A DNA stretch of 56,623 nt, taken from CAVRJC01 sp964505725. Lineage in GTDB: Bacteria; Actinomycetota; Acidimicrobiia; IMCC26256; DASPTH01. Made by a program: the position numbers and the translations under genes. Shown here piece after piece: positions 15,521-23,501 of this stretch. Every line of letters starts with the position of its first letter. Position 1 is the stretch's first letter. The notes under the pieces were generated by a model. The model did not search any database. It was not told the origin of the DNA and was given only the letters and a program-made list of their open reading frames with translations. The stretch lies in NCBI GenBank assembly GCA_964505725.1, contig CAZDJK010000051.1, forward strand, positions 1 through 56,623. The letters are read 5' to 3'.

Positions 15521-16231
15521 TCACGCGCGCAGCGGCGGGCCCGAGGCGGTGTGCCGGGTCCCCGCCGGGTCGACGGCCCAGGCCGGCGCGGCGCCCCACG
15601 TCTCCTCGAACACGAGCTCCCCGAGCGGACGACGACGGACGGGGCCGTGGCCGCCGACCGGTCGCCCGATCGTGATCGTCGCCGCGATGAACGCGGCATC
15701 GGGGAGCTCGAGCAGCTCGCGCAACTCGGCCTCGACGCGCCAATGGAAACCCGTGAGGACGCCGCCGTACCCGAGGGCGCGCGCCGCGAGCAGCAGGTTC
15801 TGGCACGCGGGATAGATCGACGCGCCCTCGAAGGTGACGGGTTGGCGGTAGCGCACCATGCACGGGAGCACGAGCACCGGCGCGTCCTCGAAGTGGTCGA
15901 CGTAGTGCTGCATGGTCTCGGCCATCCGCGCCTTTGGCGATCCGGGGCGACCCCCGGATCCGTCGTCGTAGCCGTCACCGCCCCGCTTCACGCCCCACGC
16001 CGCGCGCGCGGCTTCGCCGATGAGGCGCTTGGCGGCACGCGCGTGGTCGCCGTCGCGTAGCACGAGGAATCGGAACGGTTGGCGGTTGGATCCGCTCGGC
16101 GCGCGCGTCGCCGCGAACAGCATCGCCGCGAGCCCGTCGTCGGGCACCGGCTCGTCCCGGTACCGGCGGATGGCGCGCGTCGTCGCGATGGCGTCGAGCA
16201 CGCCGGGAATCTCGACGCGCTCGTCGGTCAT
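15521..16231 (-). CDS. Nitroreductase family protein
   Basis: A 236-residue FMN-dependent nitroreductase fold. Family signs are AIATTRAIRRYRDEPVPDDGLAAMLFAATRAPSGSNRQPFRF at the N-terminus (FMN-binding RxxRxYxxxPV and PSGSNxQP), YPACQNLLLAARALGYGGVLTGF and a late FEETWG. It could reduce nitro, quinone or enone substrates with NAD(P)H. There are three nitroreductases in this window; this is the longest. It begins 15 bases from the VOC gene stop. Confidence 0.88.
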   Translation of the reverse strand: MTDERVEIPGVLDAIATTRAIRRYRDEPVPDDGLAAMLFAATRAPSGSNRQPFRFLVLRDGDHARAAKRLIGEAARAAWGVKRGGDGYDDGSGGRPGSPKARMAETMQHYVDHFEDAPVLVLPCMVRYRQPVTFEGASIYPACQNLLLAARALGYGGVLTGFHWRVEAELRELLELPDAAFIAATITIGRPVGGHGPVRRRPLGELVFEETWGAAPAWAVDPAGTRHTASGPPLRA

Positions 16232-16246
16232 GCCGGGCGCCGGGCG

Positions 16247-16618
16247 CTAGACCGGGCCGGCAACGTGGGTGCTGTTCACGACGATGGAGTTCCCGGCCGG
16301 GTCGGTCACGGTGAACGAGTCGTGGATCGAACCGTGCTCGATCGCGCCGACCGGGAGCCCGGCCGCCTCCCACCCCGCGTGCGTGCTCGCCAGGTCCTCC
16401 ACCATCAGGTCGAAGTCGGCAGGGCCGGGCTCGGCGTCGGTGCGGTGCACCACGAGGTGGGTCCCGCCGCGCAGCTCGAAGATCGCGACCTCGTCCATCT
16501 TGGCGATGGGCCGCATGCCGATGCGCTCGTAGAAGTCGGCCGAGCCGCCGACGTCGCGTGCGGGCACCGCGATGTGGCCGGTCCAGATCGACGGTCGCTC
16601 GTCGTGGGTGTCACCCAT
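16247..16618 (-). CDS. VOC (glyoxalase/bleomycin-resistance) family protein
   Basis: A 123-residue vicinal-oxygen-chelate fold: GHIAVPARDVGGSADFYERIGMRP, THLVVHRTDAE, then SFTVTDPAGNSIVVNSTHV. The His near residue 15, the central HLVVH and the final region (DPAGN) are the usual metal-ligand positions, though the last Glu is not obvious. Function is unknown: glyoxalase, dioxygenase or a resistance protein. The ATG follows GGAGGAAACC. It heads the cluster with nitroreductase and PPOX. Confidence 0.8.
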   Translation of the reverse strand: MGDTHDERPSIWTGHIAVPARDVGGSADFYERIGMRPIAKMDEVAIFELRGGTHLVVHRTDAEPGPADFDLMVEDLASTHAGWEAAGLPVGAIEHGSIHDSFTVTDPAGNSIVVNSTHVAGPV

Positions 16619-16766
16619 GGTTTCCTCCAGCCGGTCGCGTCGGTCGGGGCTCCTGCCCTCGGATCCACGGTACCGCCGCGGTCCCCGACGCGCGGGCGGT
16701 AGCGTCGCCCTCACCCCCGCGCGGCGGCCGTCGCCACGCCGCCGGCACGAATCCCGGAGGAATGCC

Positions 16767-17795
16767 ATGGAATACCGCCCGCTCGGACGCACCGGCGTGC
16801 GCGTGAGCACGCTCTGCCTCGGCGCCATGATGTTCGGCGCGTGGGGCAACCCCGACCACGACGACTCGGTCACGGTGATCCACGCCGCGCTCGACGCCGG
16901 CATCAACTTCATCGACACCGCCGACGTGTACTCCGCCGGCGAGTCGGAACGGATCGTCGCCAAGGCGCTGAAGGGCCGCCGCGACGCGGTGGTGCTCGCC
17001 ACCAAGGTGCACGGGAGCATGGGCGAGGGCCCGAACATGCAGGGCAACTCGCGGCGGTGGATCGTCCAGGAGTGCGAGGCGAGCCTCCGGCGCCTCGAGA
17101 CCGACTACATCGACCTGTACCAGGTCCACCGTCCCGAGCCCGACACCGACATCGACGACACGCTCGGCGCGCTGAGCGACCTCGTGCACCAGGGCAAGGT
17201 GCGCTCCCTCGGCAGCTCCACGTTCCCGGCGTCCGCCATCGTCGAGGCGCAATGGGTGGCCGAGAACCGCGGCCGCGAGCGCTTCGTCTGCGAGCAGCCG
17301 CCATACTCGATGCTCGTGCGCGGCATCGAGGGCGACGTGCTCCCCACGTGCGCGCGGTACGGGATGGGCGTGATCCCGTGGAGCCCGCTTGCGGGCGGGT
17401 GGCTGTCGGGGAAGTGGCGCACCGGCGCGGACGACCTCACCAGCCGCCGTGCCGCACGCATCCCGCAGCGCTACGACCTCTCCATTCCCGCGAACCAACG
17501 CAAGCTCGAGGCGGCCGACGCGCTTGCCGATGTCGCGGAGCAGGCGGGCACGACGCTCGTGCACCTGGCCGTCGCGTGGGTCATGAACAACCCCGCGGTG
17601 ACGTCGGCCATCATCGGCCCGCGCACCATGGACCAGTTCGTCACCCAGATCGGCGCGGTCGACCTCGCTCTCGAGCGCGACGTGCTCGACCGCATCGACG
17701 AGATCGTGCCTCCGGGCACCAACTTCACGTGGGCCGACGCGGGCTACTCGCCGCCGATGGTGGCGAGCAGACGCGCGCGTCGCCGCACCGGCTGA
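16767..17795 (+). CDS. Aldo/keto reductase
   Basis: A 342-residue NADPH-dependent aldo/keto reductase with the full catalytic tetrad: Asp50, Tyr55, Lys80 and His121. The start MEYRPLGRTGVRVSTLCLGAMMFG and GINFIDTADVYSAGESE are classic for bacterial AKR proteins of the YajO/PhdA type. It reduces aldehydes or ketones; the substrate is unknown. The ATG follows CGGAGGAATGCC. It is divergent from the VOC gene, with a 148-base promoter region between them. Confidence 0.92.
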   Translation: MEYRPLGRTGVRVSTLCLGAMMFGAWGNPDHDDSVTVIHAALDAGINFIDTADVYSAGESERIVAKALKGRRDAVVLATKVHGSMGEGPNMQGNSRRWIVQECEASLRRLETDYIDLYQVHRPEPDTDIDDTLGALSDLVHQGKVRSLGSSTFPASAIVEAQWVAENRGRERFVCEQPPYSMLVRGIEGDVLPTCARYGMGVIPWSPLAGGWLSGKWRTGADDLTSRRAARIPQRYDLSIPANQRKLEAADALADVAEQAGTTLVHLAVAWVMNNPAVTSAIIGPRTMDQFVTQIGAVDLALERDVLDRIDEIVPPGTNFTWADAGYSPPMVASRRARRRTG

Positions 17796-17867
17796 TCCCC
17801 GGGGGCCCGCTACCGGTATCACCGTCGGTGCTCCGGCACCTCTTGCGGCGGCGCCGGTCACCGGGCA

Positions 17868-18818
17868 ATGGTGGTGCCCATGATCCAGTACCTGGGGACC
17901 GAAGTGCGCTGGCAGGACCGGCGATTCCACGTACCGATGGAGCGCATCCTGCTGTCGGAGCAGCTCGGCTACGACGTGGTGTTCACCGCGGAGGGTCTCG
18001 GCTCCGACGCGCTCACACCGCTCGGGCTCATCGCCGCGCACACCGAGCGCCTGAAGCTCGGGACCCGCATCCTGCAGGTGAGCGGGCGGTCGCCGCAGGT
18101 GTCCGCGCGCGCGCTCATGACGCTGGACCACATGACGGGTGGCGGGCGCATCATCGGCGGCCTCGGCGGCACCCGCTCCGACAAGCCGGTCGGCGAGATG
18201 CGACGCTACGTCGCCGAGCTCCGGGCCGCGTTCGACGAGATCGCGCTCGAGAAGACGAGCGACATCCCTATCCCCATCGCCGCCTCGGGCCCCATGATGA
18301 CGAAGCTCGCAGCCGAGGTCGGCGACGGATGGATGCCGTCGTTCTTCGCACCCGGCGCCCTCCTGCCCATGCAGCCCGTCCTCGAAGCCGGCTTCGCCAA
18401 GGCGGGCAAGCCGAAGGGAGGCGGCGACTTCGAGACCTGGGTGCACGTCGACATGGTGGTGGACGACGACGTGCACGCCGCCATGCGACCGTTCAAGGAG
18501 TACACCGCGACGTGGTCGGCGCTGCAGCGCCCGTTCATGGAGGCGCGCGGCTACACCGACCTCGCGGAGCGGCTCGCCGAGCTGGTCCCGACCGGACGCA
18601 TGGAGGAAGCCGTCGACGCGATTCCCGACGAGTACGTCGACGACGGGTGGCTCGTCGGCCCCGTCGACCGCATCCGCACGCGCGTGGTCCCCTGGCTCGA
18701 GTCCGAAGCGAACGGGCTCATCGTCCGCTATGGCGCCCAGGTCGGAGCGGATCGGTCGGGCGCCCCCGAGAACCTCGACGCGTTCCGCGCCGTGGCCGAG
18801 GCCGCAGGCCGGGCCTGA
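17868..18818 (+). CDS. Luciferase-like (LLM class) F420-dependent oxidoreductase
   Basis: A 316-residue luciferase-like protein: MIQYLGTEVRWQDRRF, ERILLSEQLGYDVVFTAEGLGSDALTPLGLIAA, LGTRILQVSGRSPQVSARALMTLDHMTGGGRIIGGLGG, and a late GWLVGPVDRIRTRV. These match the F420-dependent TIGR03559/TIGR03617-like group, where SP/RSPQVxAM leads into the phosphate-binding region. The ATG at 17880 is an alternative start and gives the same family N-terminus. It follows the aldo/keto reductase by 72 bases and may share its transcript. Confidence 0.87.
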   Translation: MVVPMIQYLGTEVRWQDRRFHVPMERILLSEQLGYDVVFTAEGLGSDALTPLGLIAAHTERLKLGTRILQVSGRSPQVSARALMTLDHMTGGGRIIGGLGGTRSDKPVGEMRRYVAELRAAFDEIALEKTSDIPIPIAASGPMMTKLAAEVGDGWMPSFFAPGALLPMQPVLEAGFAKAGKPKGGGDFETWVHVDMVVDDDVHAAMRPFKEYTATWSALQRPFMEARGYTDLAERLAELVPTGRMEEAVDAIPDEYVDDGWLVGPVDRIRTRVVPWLESEANGLIVRYGAQVGADRSGAPENLDAFRAVAEAAGRA

Positions 18819-18842
18819 CCCCTCCCGCGGAGCGCGCGCTCG

Positions 18843-20156
18843 TCATCCCTCGGCCGCGTTCTCCTGGCGGCGCTGATAGATGGTGACCGACGACGCGCCC
18901 ATGATCAGCTCGGCGGTGACCGCCGCGAGCAACCCCGGCACGACGAACCCCGGTCGCCCGGTGCTCTCGGCGACGAACATGACCGCGGCGAGCGGGACGC
19001 GGTACCCCGCGCCGAGGAACGCGGCGACCCCGATCACGAGGAAGAGGCTCGTGTCGAGGGTGCCGAGCACACCGCCCAGCGCGCTGCCGAGCAGCGCGCC
19101 GGCCACGACGAGCGGGATGAACAGGCCTCCGACGCCGCCGCCGGCGACGGTGGCCGCGGTCGCGCAACATCGCAGCACGAGCACCGCGAGCAGCAGCCAC
19201 ACCGCGCGGTGCGCCGAGAGCGCCCACGCGATCGTGTTGTAGCCCACGCCGATCGCGATCGGCCGCCCGGTGAGGACCTGTCCGGCCGCGAAGATGGCTG
19301 CGATCGCGAGACCGGCTCCGAGCACGCGGAACACGGCAGGCGCCGTCGTCGCGACCTGCTTCGCTCGCCGCAGCATCGCGGCGAAGCCGCGCGCGCCGAT
19401 GCCCGCACACAGCCCCAGGAGCACCGCGCCGCCGAGATCGGCGAACGAGAACGCGGGGTTCCCGTGGATCGGGAGGATGGGCGCGGTCCCGTTCACGGCC
19501 ACGAACGCGAGGTAGCTCGTGGCCGACCCGAGGAGCGCTGGGAGCAGCATGTGCCGCGCCAGGTCGTCCTGGTACGGGACCTCGAGCGCGAACACCGCGC
19601 CGGTCGCGGGTGCCTTGAAGATCGCGGCCACTCCCGCCGCCGCGCCCGCGACGAGGAGCACCCTCCGGTCCACACCGCCGGCGAGCCGCCGGAACCGCTG
19701 CTGCAGGAGGGTCCCGATCGACGCCCCGAGGTAGAGCGACGGTCCCTCCAGGCCCATCGCCCCGCCGAACCCGAGCGTCGCCAGCGCCGCGAGCAACTTC
19801 CCCGGCACCTCGCGCAGGCGGATCGGATGGTCGCGTTCGTGGAACGCCTGCAGGTAGGCGTCCGCCGTTCCCGGCGCCGCGCCGCGCGCGACCCACGCCA
19901 GGCACGCGGCCGCCAGCGCCAGCCCGACGAGCGGGAAGAACGCCAACAGCCACGGCGACAGCGCGACGAAATGGTCGAAGAGCCCGTCGACCACCCCCCG
20001 CTCGAACAGCGCCACCCCGAGGCCGGTGTGGAGCCCGGTGACCGCAGCCAGCAGGACCGTCTCGCGCGAGCGACGCGCGAACGCCAGGATCTCCTCGCGG
20101 CGCACCGCCGCCCGGGCCCGGGCGGCCCACTCGCGCGTGCGGTCGGGCAGGTTCAC
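18843..20156 (-). CDS. ClC-type chloride channel/transporter
   Basis: A 437-residue polytopic ClC protein. The gating glutamate is in GLEGPSLYLGAS (Glu137), and GGVGGLFIPLVVAGA carries the conserved chloride-pore GGxFxP motif. At the position of the E. coli proton glutamate (E203) the sequence FALEVPYQ carries Val193 next to Glu192, as in eukaryotic ClC channels rather than exchangers. The GTG start at 20156 overlaps the MarR stop (GTGA); an ATG at 20180 would need a 28-base overlap and is less likely. Co-transcription with MarR suggests the two are regulated together. Confidence 0.9.
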   Translation of the reverse strand: MNLPDRTREWAARARAAVRREEILAFARRSRETVLLAAVTGLHTGLGVALFERGVVDGLFDHFVALSPWLLAFFPLVGLALAAACLAWVARGAAPGTADAYLQAFHERDHPIRLREVPGKLLAALATLGFGGAMGLEGPSLYLGASIGTLLQQRFRRLAGGVDRRVLLVAGAAAGVAAIFKAPATGAVFALEVPYQDDLARHMLLPALLGSATSYLAFVAVNGTAPILPIHGNPAFSFADLGGAVLLGLCAGIGARGFAAMLRRAKQVATTAPAVFRVLGAGLAIAAIFAAGQVLTGRPIAIGVGYNTIAWALSAHRAVWLLLAVLVLRCCATAATVAGGGVGGLFIPLVVAGALLGSALGGVLGTLDTSLFLVIGVAAFLGAGYRVPLAAVMFVAESTGRPGFVVPGLLAAVTAELIMGASSVTIYQRRQENAAEG

Positions 20157-20671
20157 TCGTCCGACCAACCGGGCAGCCACGCGGAGTCGGCGGTCTCACC
20201 CGCAGCGTCGCCGAAGGCCTGCAGCGCCTGCACCATGTCCGCACGTTGCGACGACGGCAGGCGGGCGACGATGGCCGAGATCTCGGCGCGCCGCCGCGCC
20301 GTGACCGATCGCACGAGCCGCGCTCCCGGACGCGTCAGCGCGAGCACGACCTCGCGCCGGTTGCCGGGCGGCGAGCGGCGGGTGACCAGCCCCTTGGCCA
20401 CCAGCCGGTCGCACAGGCGGGTGAGGGTCGAGCGGTGCACACCGAGCGCAGAGGCGAGCGCGCCCGCGGTCTGCGGGCCGCGCCCGGCGAGGATCACCAA
20501 CGCCCGGTACTGCGGCACCGTGACCGTCTCGGCCACGTCGCCGAGCGAGCGAGCCGCCACCGAGACGAGCACCCGCGACGCCCGCAGGACCGCGTCGACG
20601 ACGTCGTCGACCTGGTCGAGGTCGTGGACGCCGTCGGCGTCGCCGGTGCCCGCGGGCACGCTCCCGCTCAC
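20153..20671 (-). CDS. MarR family transcriptional regulator
   Basis: A 172-residue winged-helix regulator: VTVPQYRALVILAGRGPQTAGALASALGVHRSTLTRLCDRLVAKGLVTRRSPPGNRREVVLALT is the MarR DNA-binding region, with helix-turn-helix around residues 65-85 and the wing DGNRRE type. It precedes and overlaps the ClC gene and probably controls it, together with itself, through the palindrome at 20684-20701. The GTG at 20671 is the only sensible start; no strong Shine-Dalgarno is visible. An aromatic acid or similar ligand is likely but unidentified. Confidence 0.88.
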   Translation of the reverse strand: MSGSVPAGTGDADGVHDLDQVDDVVDAVLRASRVLVSVAARSLGDVAETVTVPQYRALVILAGRGPQTAGALASALGVHRSTLTRLCDRLVAKGLVTRRSPPGNRREVVLALTRPGARLVRSVTARRRAEISAIVARLPSSQRADMVQALQAFGDAAGETADSAWLPGWSDE

Positions 20672-20683
20672 AATGCTTGCACA

Positions 20684-20701
20684 CTACAACAGTTGCTGTA
20701 G
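20684..20701 (-). promoter_or_regulatory. MarR-type operator palindrome
   Basis: CTACAACAGTTGCTGTAG is an imperfect palindrome: 7 of 9 half-site positions pair, with CTACA and TGTAG perfect. It lies 13 bases upstream of the MarR GTG, in the 77-base gap to the acyl-CoA dehydrogenase stop. TTGTAGT/ACTACAA cores are typical of MarR operators, so autoregulation is likely. Confidence 0.6.
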
Positions 20702-20748
20702 CCGACAAGGCCCGCCCGTGAGGCAGCCGGGCTACCCGAGGCGGCGGC

Positions 20749-21909
20749 CTACTCGAGGCCGGCGGCGTAGAGGTTGTCGAAGGCGAGGCCCCACGGCGGC
20801 CGGAGGAACCCGAGGGCGCGGACGTCCTCGAACCAGTGGGCGAACGGCGAGCGCCGGCTGAACGTCCCCCCGCCCAGCACCCGCGTGAGCCGGAGCAGCG
20901 CCTGCTCCGCGAGCTCGGCCACCGCCTCCTTGGCCCGGAGGGTCGCCGCGAAACCGGTGGCCGCGTCGCGGCCTTCGACCGCCCGCAGCCCGCCCTCGTA
21001 GGCCTGCACCGCGAGCCAGTGGTCCTGCTCCGCCCGGGTCCACTCGACCTGCTCGTAGGCCCGGAGCGAGTCGCGGCGGGCCCGGAGCTGGTCCCGCCCG
21101 AGCGCCATCGCCTCGTCGAGCACGCCGAGAACCACTGCGGTGAAGAGCATCGCGACCATCGGCGACGCCGCGCGCGTGACCACCTCGAGCGGGCCTTCGA
21201 ACGCGAGCCGCACCGACGGCGCCGCCTCCAGTCGCATGGCGTGGCTCTGGGTCGCCGCCATGCCGACCCCGTCCCACTCCGCGAGCAGCTCGAGGCCCGC
21301 GGTGCCGTCCCACGGGCGATCGCGCACGTCGAGCACGAAGATCGTGGGGTCGGACTCCCCTTCCGGGACGGCCGTCGTCATCATCCGGTCGGTGACACCC
21401 GAGCCACTCCCGAAGTGCTTGTCGCCTGTGAGCGCGTACGAGGCGCCGGGCATGAACGGCTCCGCGTCGATCGGCTTCGCGACGGCCTTCGTACGGCCGA
21501 TGTCGCCGCCGCTGCCGGGCTCGGACGTGATCGTCCCCCACTGCTCCCCGGCGACCGCGCTCGCGAACACCGCCCGGCGCTGCTCCATCCAGTCGGGCTG
21601 CGAGGGGTCGGGGCTCATGAGCCAGAACGCGACCACGGCCGGGTGCATGCACGAGACCAACGCCACCGACGCGTCCGCCGCTGCGAGCGTCCGGTAGATC
21701 CCGCACACCGGGCGCAGCGACCGTTCGCTGCCATCCCACGCGCCACCGTCGGCGACCGGCGCGGGAAGCGTCAGCAACCCGGTGTCGCGCAGTGCGTCGA
21801 AGTCGGCCCGGTGCAGCTCGCGCCGGGCCTGGCGCGCTGCGCGGTCGTTCCGCCAGCGCGACGCGAGCTCGGCGATCGGAGCGTCGATGTCGACGACGCT
21901 CCCCGCCAT
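20749..21909 (-). CDS. Acyl-CoA dehydrogenase-like flavoprotein
   Basis: A 386-residue protein of the acyl-CoA dehydrogenase fold. It has an N-terminal helical domain (ADFDALRDTGLLTLPAPVADGGA), the mid-domain ITSEPGSGGDIGRTKAVA and YALTGDKHFGSGSGVTDRM, and a C-terminal four-helix bundle with VLGGGTFSRRSPFAHWFEDVRALGFLRPP. The last is typical of DszC/HpaH-like or flavin-dependent monooxygenase relatives rather than beta-oxidation enzymes. The catalytic base is not obvious. It may be a group-D monooxygenase-like enzyme that uses reduced flavin. The ATG at 21909 follows GAGCAGGC poorly. Confidence 0.85.
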   Translation of the reverse strand: MAGSVVDIDAPIAELASRWRNDRAARQARRELHRADFDALRDTGLLTLPAPVADGGAWDGSERSLRPVCGIYRTLAAADASVALVSCMHPAVVAFWLMSPDPSQPDWMEQRRAVFASAVAGEQWGTITSEPGSGGDIGRTKAVAKPIDAEPFMPGASYALTGDKHFGSGSGVTDRMMTTAVPEGESDPTIFVLDVRDRPWDGTAGLELLAEWDGVGMAATQSHAMRLEAAPSVRLAFEGPLEVVTRAASPMVAMLFTAVVLGVLDEAMALGRDQLRARRDSLRAYEQVEWTRAEQDHWLAVQAYEGGLRAVEGRDAATGFAATLRAKEAVAELAEQALLRLTRVLGGGTFSRRSPFAHWFEDVRALGFLRPPWGLAFDNLYAAGLE

Positions 21910-21966
21910 GGGAGCAGGCTAGACGTTCGACCCGGACTCGAACCCGTGCACCGCGTCGCCGGCGAC

Positions 21967-22009
21967 GTTGCGTCACCTGAGCGGGTTATTTCGGCTCGAG
22001 TGACGCAAC
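21967..22009. repeat. Long hairpin, 10-base perfect arms with GCGTCAC core
   Basis: GTTGCGTCAC (21967-21976) and GTGACGCAAC (22000-22009) are perfect inverted repeats. After one mismatch the stem continues with GAGC/GCTC (plus a G-U pair), leaving a small loop. It lies just beyond the 5' end of the acyl-CoA dehydrogenase and before the depolymerase remnant. It could be a terminator or a mobile palindromic repeat; a run of T after the stem is absent in both directions. The GCGTCAC core is shared with the palindromes at 23369-23450. Confidence 0.75.
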
Positions 22010-22181
22010 TTCGGGGATGACCGCAGGCGCAGGCCGACGCCCTCTGGGGAGTCCGCGCCTTCGCGGCGATGGCGACGCACGGGGTCGATCGTCTCGAGCG
22101 TCTCCTTCCCGGCCATCCCGGGCTGCGCCGTGTCGCGGCGGGTTAGGAGCTCGTGTCGCGCGTGGGTCTGACCCACGAGCG

Positions 22182-22349
22182 ACCGGCGTCGGCCAGACCG
22201 TCGCCGCCCAGGAGCTCTGTACCAACGTCGAACTGCGCGACCACCACCTGCAACCCGGCGTCGGGCACTACGGCGTGTTCAGCGGGACCCGTCGGGAGCG
22301 CCAGGTGTTCCCGGTGGTCCGTCGCCTGATCACGGCCGCGCACGCCTGA
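22182..22349 (+). pseudogene. C-terminal remnant of a PHB (PHA) depolymerase
   Basis: About 55 codons match the end of intracellular PHB depolymerases: GVGQTVAAQELC, then HHLQPGVGHYGVFSG and a VFPVVRRLI tail before TGA at 22347-22349. The normal proteins are about 400 residues; everything before GQTVAA is missing, and the sequence upstream (22010-22181) shows no family match in any frame. It reads as the tail of a deleted gene. The remaining 21910-22181 region has only the hairpin at 21967. The nearby tRNA-like T-arm motif was rejected. Confidence 0.75.
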
Positions 22350-22359
22350 GCCGGTCCGC

Positions 22360-23268
22360 TCAGCGACGCGGCGGCCGCCCGGCGGCGCGCTCGAGTCCCA
22401 CCGGGTCGCCGACCGCGTGCATGTGGTCGACGAGCCCGTCGCGCACGGTGAGGAGCACGACGACGATGATCGCCCCGTCGCGGGTGACGACCACGGCGGG
22501 CTGGTCGTTGACGAACCACGACACCAACGTCGTGTTCGACCGCGGGCCGATGTAACCCAACAGGCGACGCGCCACGTTCTCGCGGCCGGCGATCGGCGGC
22601 CCCGCGAGCACGACGCCGCCGGGCGTTCCCTCGCCCGACACCTCGGGATCGAGCACCTGCATCAGGGCCTGCAGATCGCCGCCCGCGGCCGCGGCGATGA
22701 ACCGCTCCACCACCGCGTGGTGCTCGGGGGGCTCGACGTGCGCGACGGGTGGCGTCGACTCCGCCCGCAGTCGCAGGCGCGCCCGCCGAGCGAGCTGGCG
22801 GCACGCGGTCGGCGTACGGCCGACGACGGCGCCGATCTCGTCGAACGGGAGCTGGAACACGTCGTGGAGGATGAAGGAGGTGCGCTCGGCGGGCGTCAGC
22901 CGCTCGAGGACCTCGAGCAGCGCCTGGCGGACCGAGTCGTCGAGGGTGACGCGGTCCGCGGGATCGACCGTCTGGGGAGACGCGGCGCCCGCCCGGTCCA
23001 GCACGTCGGCCTCGGCCGTCGATTCCCGGCGTACGCGCGCCGAGCGCAGGTGGTCGAGGCACAGGCGACCGACGACCACGACGAGCCAACCGCGGACGTC
23101 GTCGATGCGGTCGAGGTCGGCGCGGGCAAGGCGCACGAACGCCTCCTGGACCATGTCCTCGGCCAGCCCGACGTCTCCCAGCATCCGGAACGCGACGTCG
23201 AGGAGGTGCCGCCGCTCGGCGCGCGCGATGTCCTCGACCCGGGCGTCGAAGGTCGGTCCTGTCGTCAT
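22360..23268 (-). CDS. SigJ-type ECF sigma factor with C-terminal SnoaL-like domain
   Basis: A 302-residue ECF41/SigJ-like sigma factor. Region 2 has RHLLDVAFRMLGDVGLAEDMVQEAFVRL and DVRGWLVVVVGRLCLDHLRSARVRRE; region 4 has LERLTPAERTSFILHDVFQLPFDEIGAVVGRTPTACRQLARRAR. The C-terminal 110 residues (HHAVVERFIAAAAGGDLQALMQVLDPEV onward) form the SnoaL-like domain that controls activity in ECF41 proteins in place of an anti-sigma factor. The ATG follows GGAGGCGAGC. ECF41 genes usually lie beside a COE/DUF1330 protein; here the neighbour is an ABC exporter in divergent orientation. Confidence 0.9.
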   Translation of the reverse strand: MTTGPTFDARVEDIARAERRHLLDVAFRMLGDVGLAEDMVQEAFVRLARADLDRIDDVRGWLVVVVGRLCLDHLRSARVRRESTAEADVLDRAGAASPQTVDPADRVTLDDSVRQALLEVLERLTPAERTSFILHDVFQLPFDEIGAVVGRTPTACRQLARRARLRLRAESTPPVAHVEPPEHHAVVERFIAAAAGGDLQALMQVLDPEVSGEGTPGGVVLAGPPIAGRENVARRLLGYIGPRSNTTLVSWFVNDQPAVVVTRDGAIIVVVLLTVRDGLVDHMHAVGDPVGLERAAGRPPRR

Positions 23269-23351
23269 GCTCGCCTCCAGCCTGTCACGCCGGGTGCGCG
23301 CCACCCGGTCTCCTGCCTGCCCGATCTCCTGCCTGGCCGATCTCCTCCCTG

Positions 23352-23464
23352 GAGGACGAGACGGCGCTCCCGAATGTGACGCGCGCGCCCGACCCGCTCC
23401 CGATCCGCGCCCGCCTGCGTCACATTCGGGCCCGCGTCACGTTCCGGCCCGCTGTCTCGTCCTC
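23352..23464. promoter_or_regulatory. Nested inverted repeats between the sigma factor and ABC exporter
   Basis: Two perfect inverted repeats are nested here. The outer arms are GAGGACGAGAC (23352-23362) and GTCTCGTCCTC (23454-23464), 11 bases each. The inner arms are CCCGAATGTGACGC (23369-23382) and GCGTCACATTCGGG (23417-23430), 14 bases each. A third copy, GCGTCACGTTCCGGCCC at 23434-23450, forms a 17-base tandem repeat with 23417-23433 with a few mismatches. The region is the divergent promoter zone of the sigma factor and the ABC genes. A cruciform or multi-site operator is possible, as is a repeat element. Confidence 0.7.
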
Positions 23465-23501
23465 TCGGTATCACCATTCCCGATCGGTTCGAGGAGGACC
23501 C

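Noticed and set aside
18843..20180. ATG at 20180 as the ClC start
   Set aside because: It would overlap MarR by 28 bases; GTG at 20156 gives a GTGA overlap as used by many pairs here and keeps the conserved N-terminus.
21926..21946. tRNA T-arm-like GACCCGGACTCGAACCCGTG
   Set aside because: The T-loop TTCGA is present on the minus strand, but the flanking 5-base stem pairs badly (three of five), and no acceptor, anticodon or D arm follows. It is not a tRNA.
22017..22181. Start of the depolymerase remnant's frame at 22017
   Set aside because: The first 55 codons are Arg/Gly-rich with no match to PHB depolymerase; only 22182 onward is family-like.
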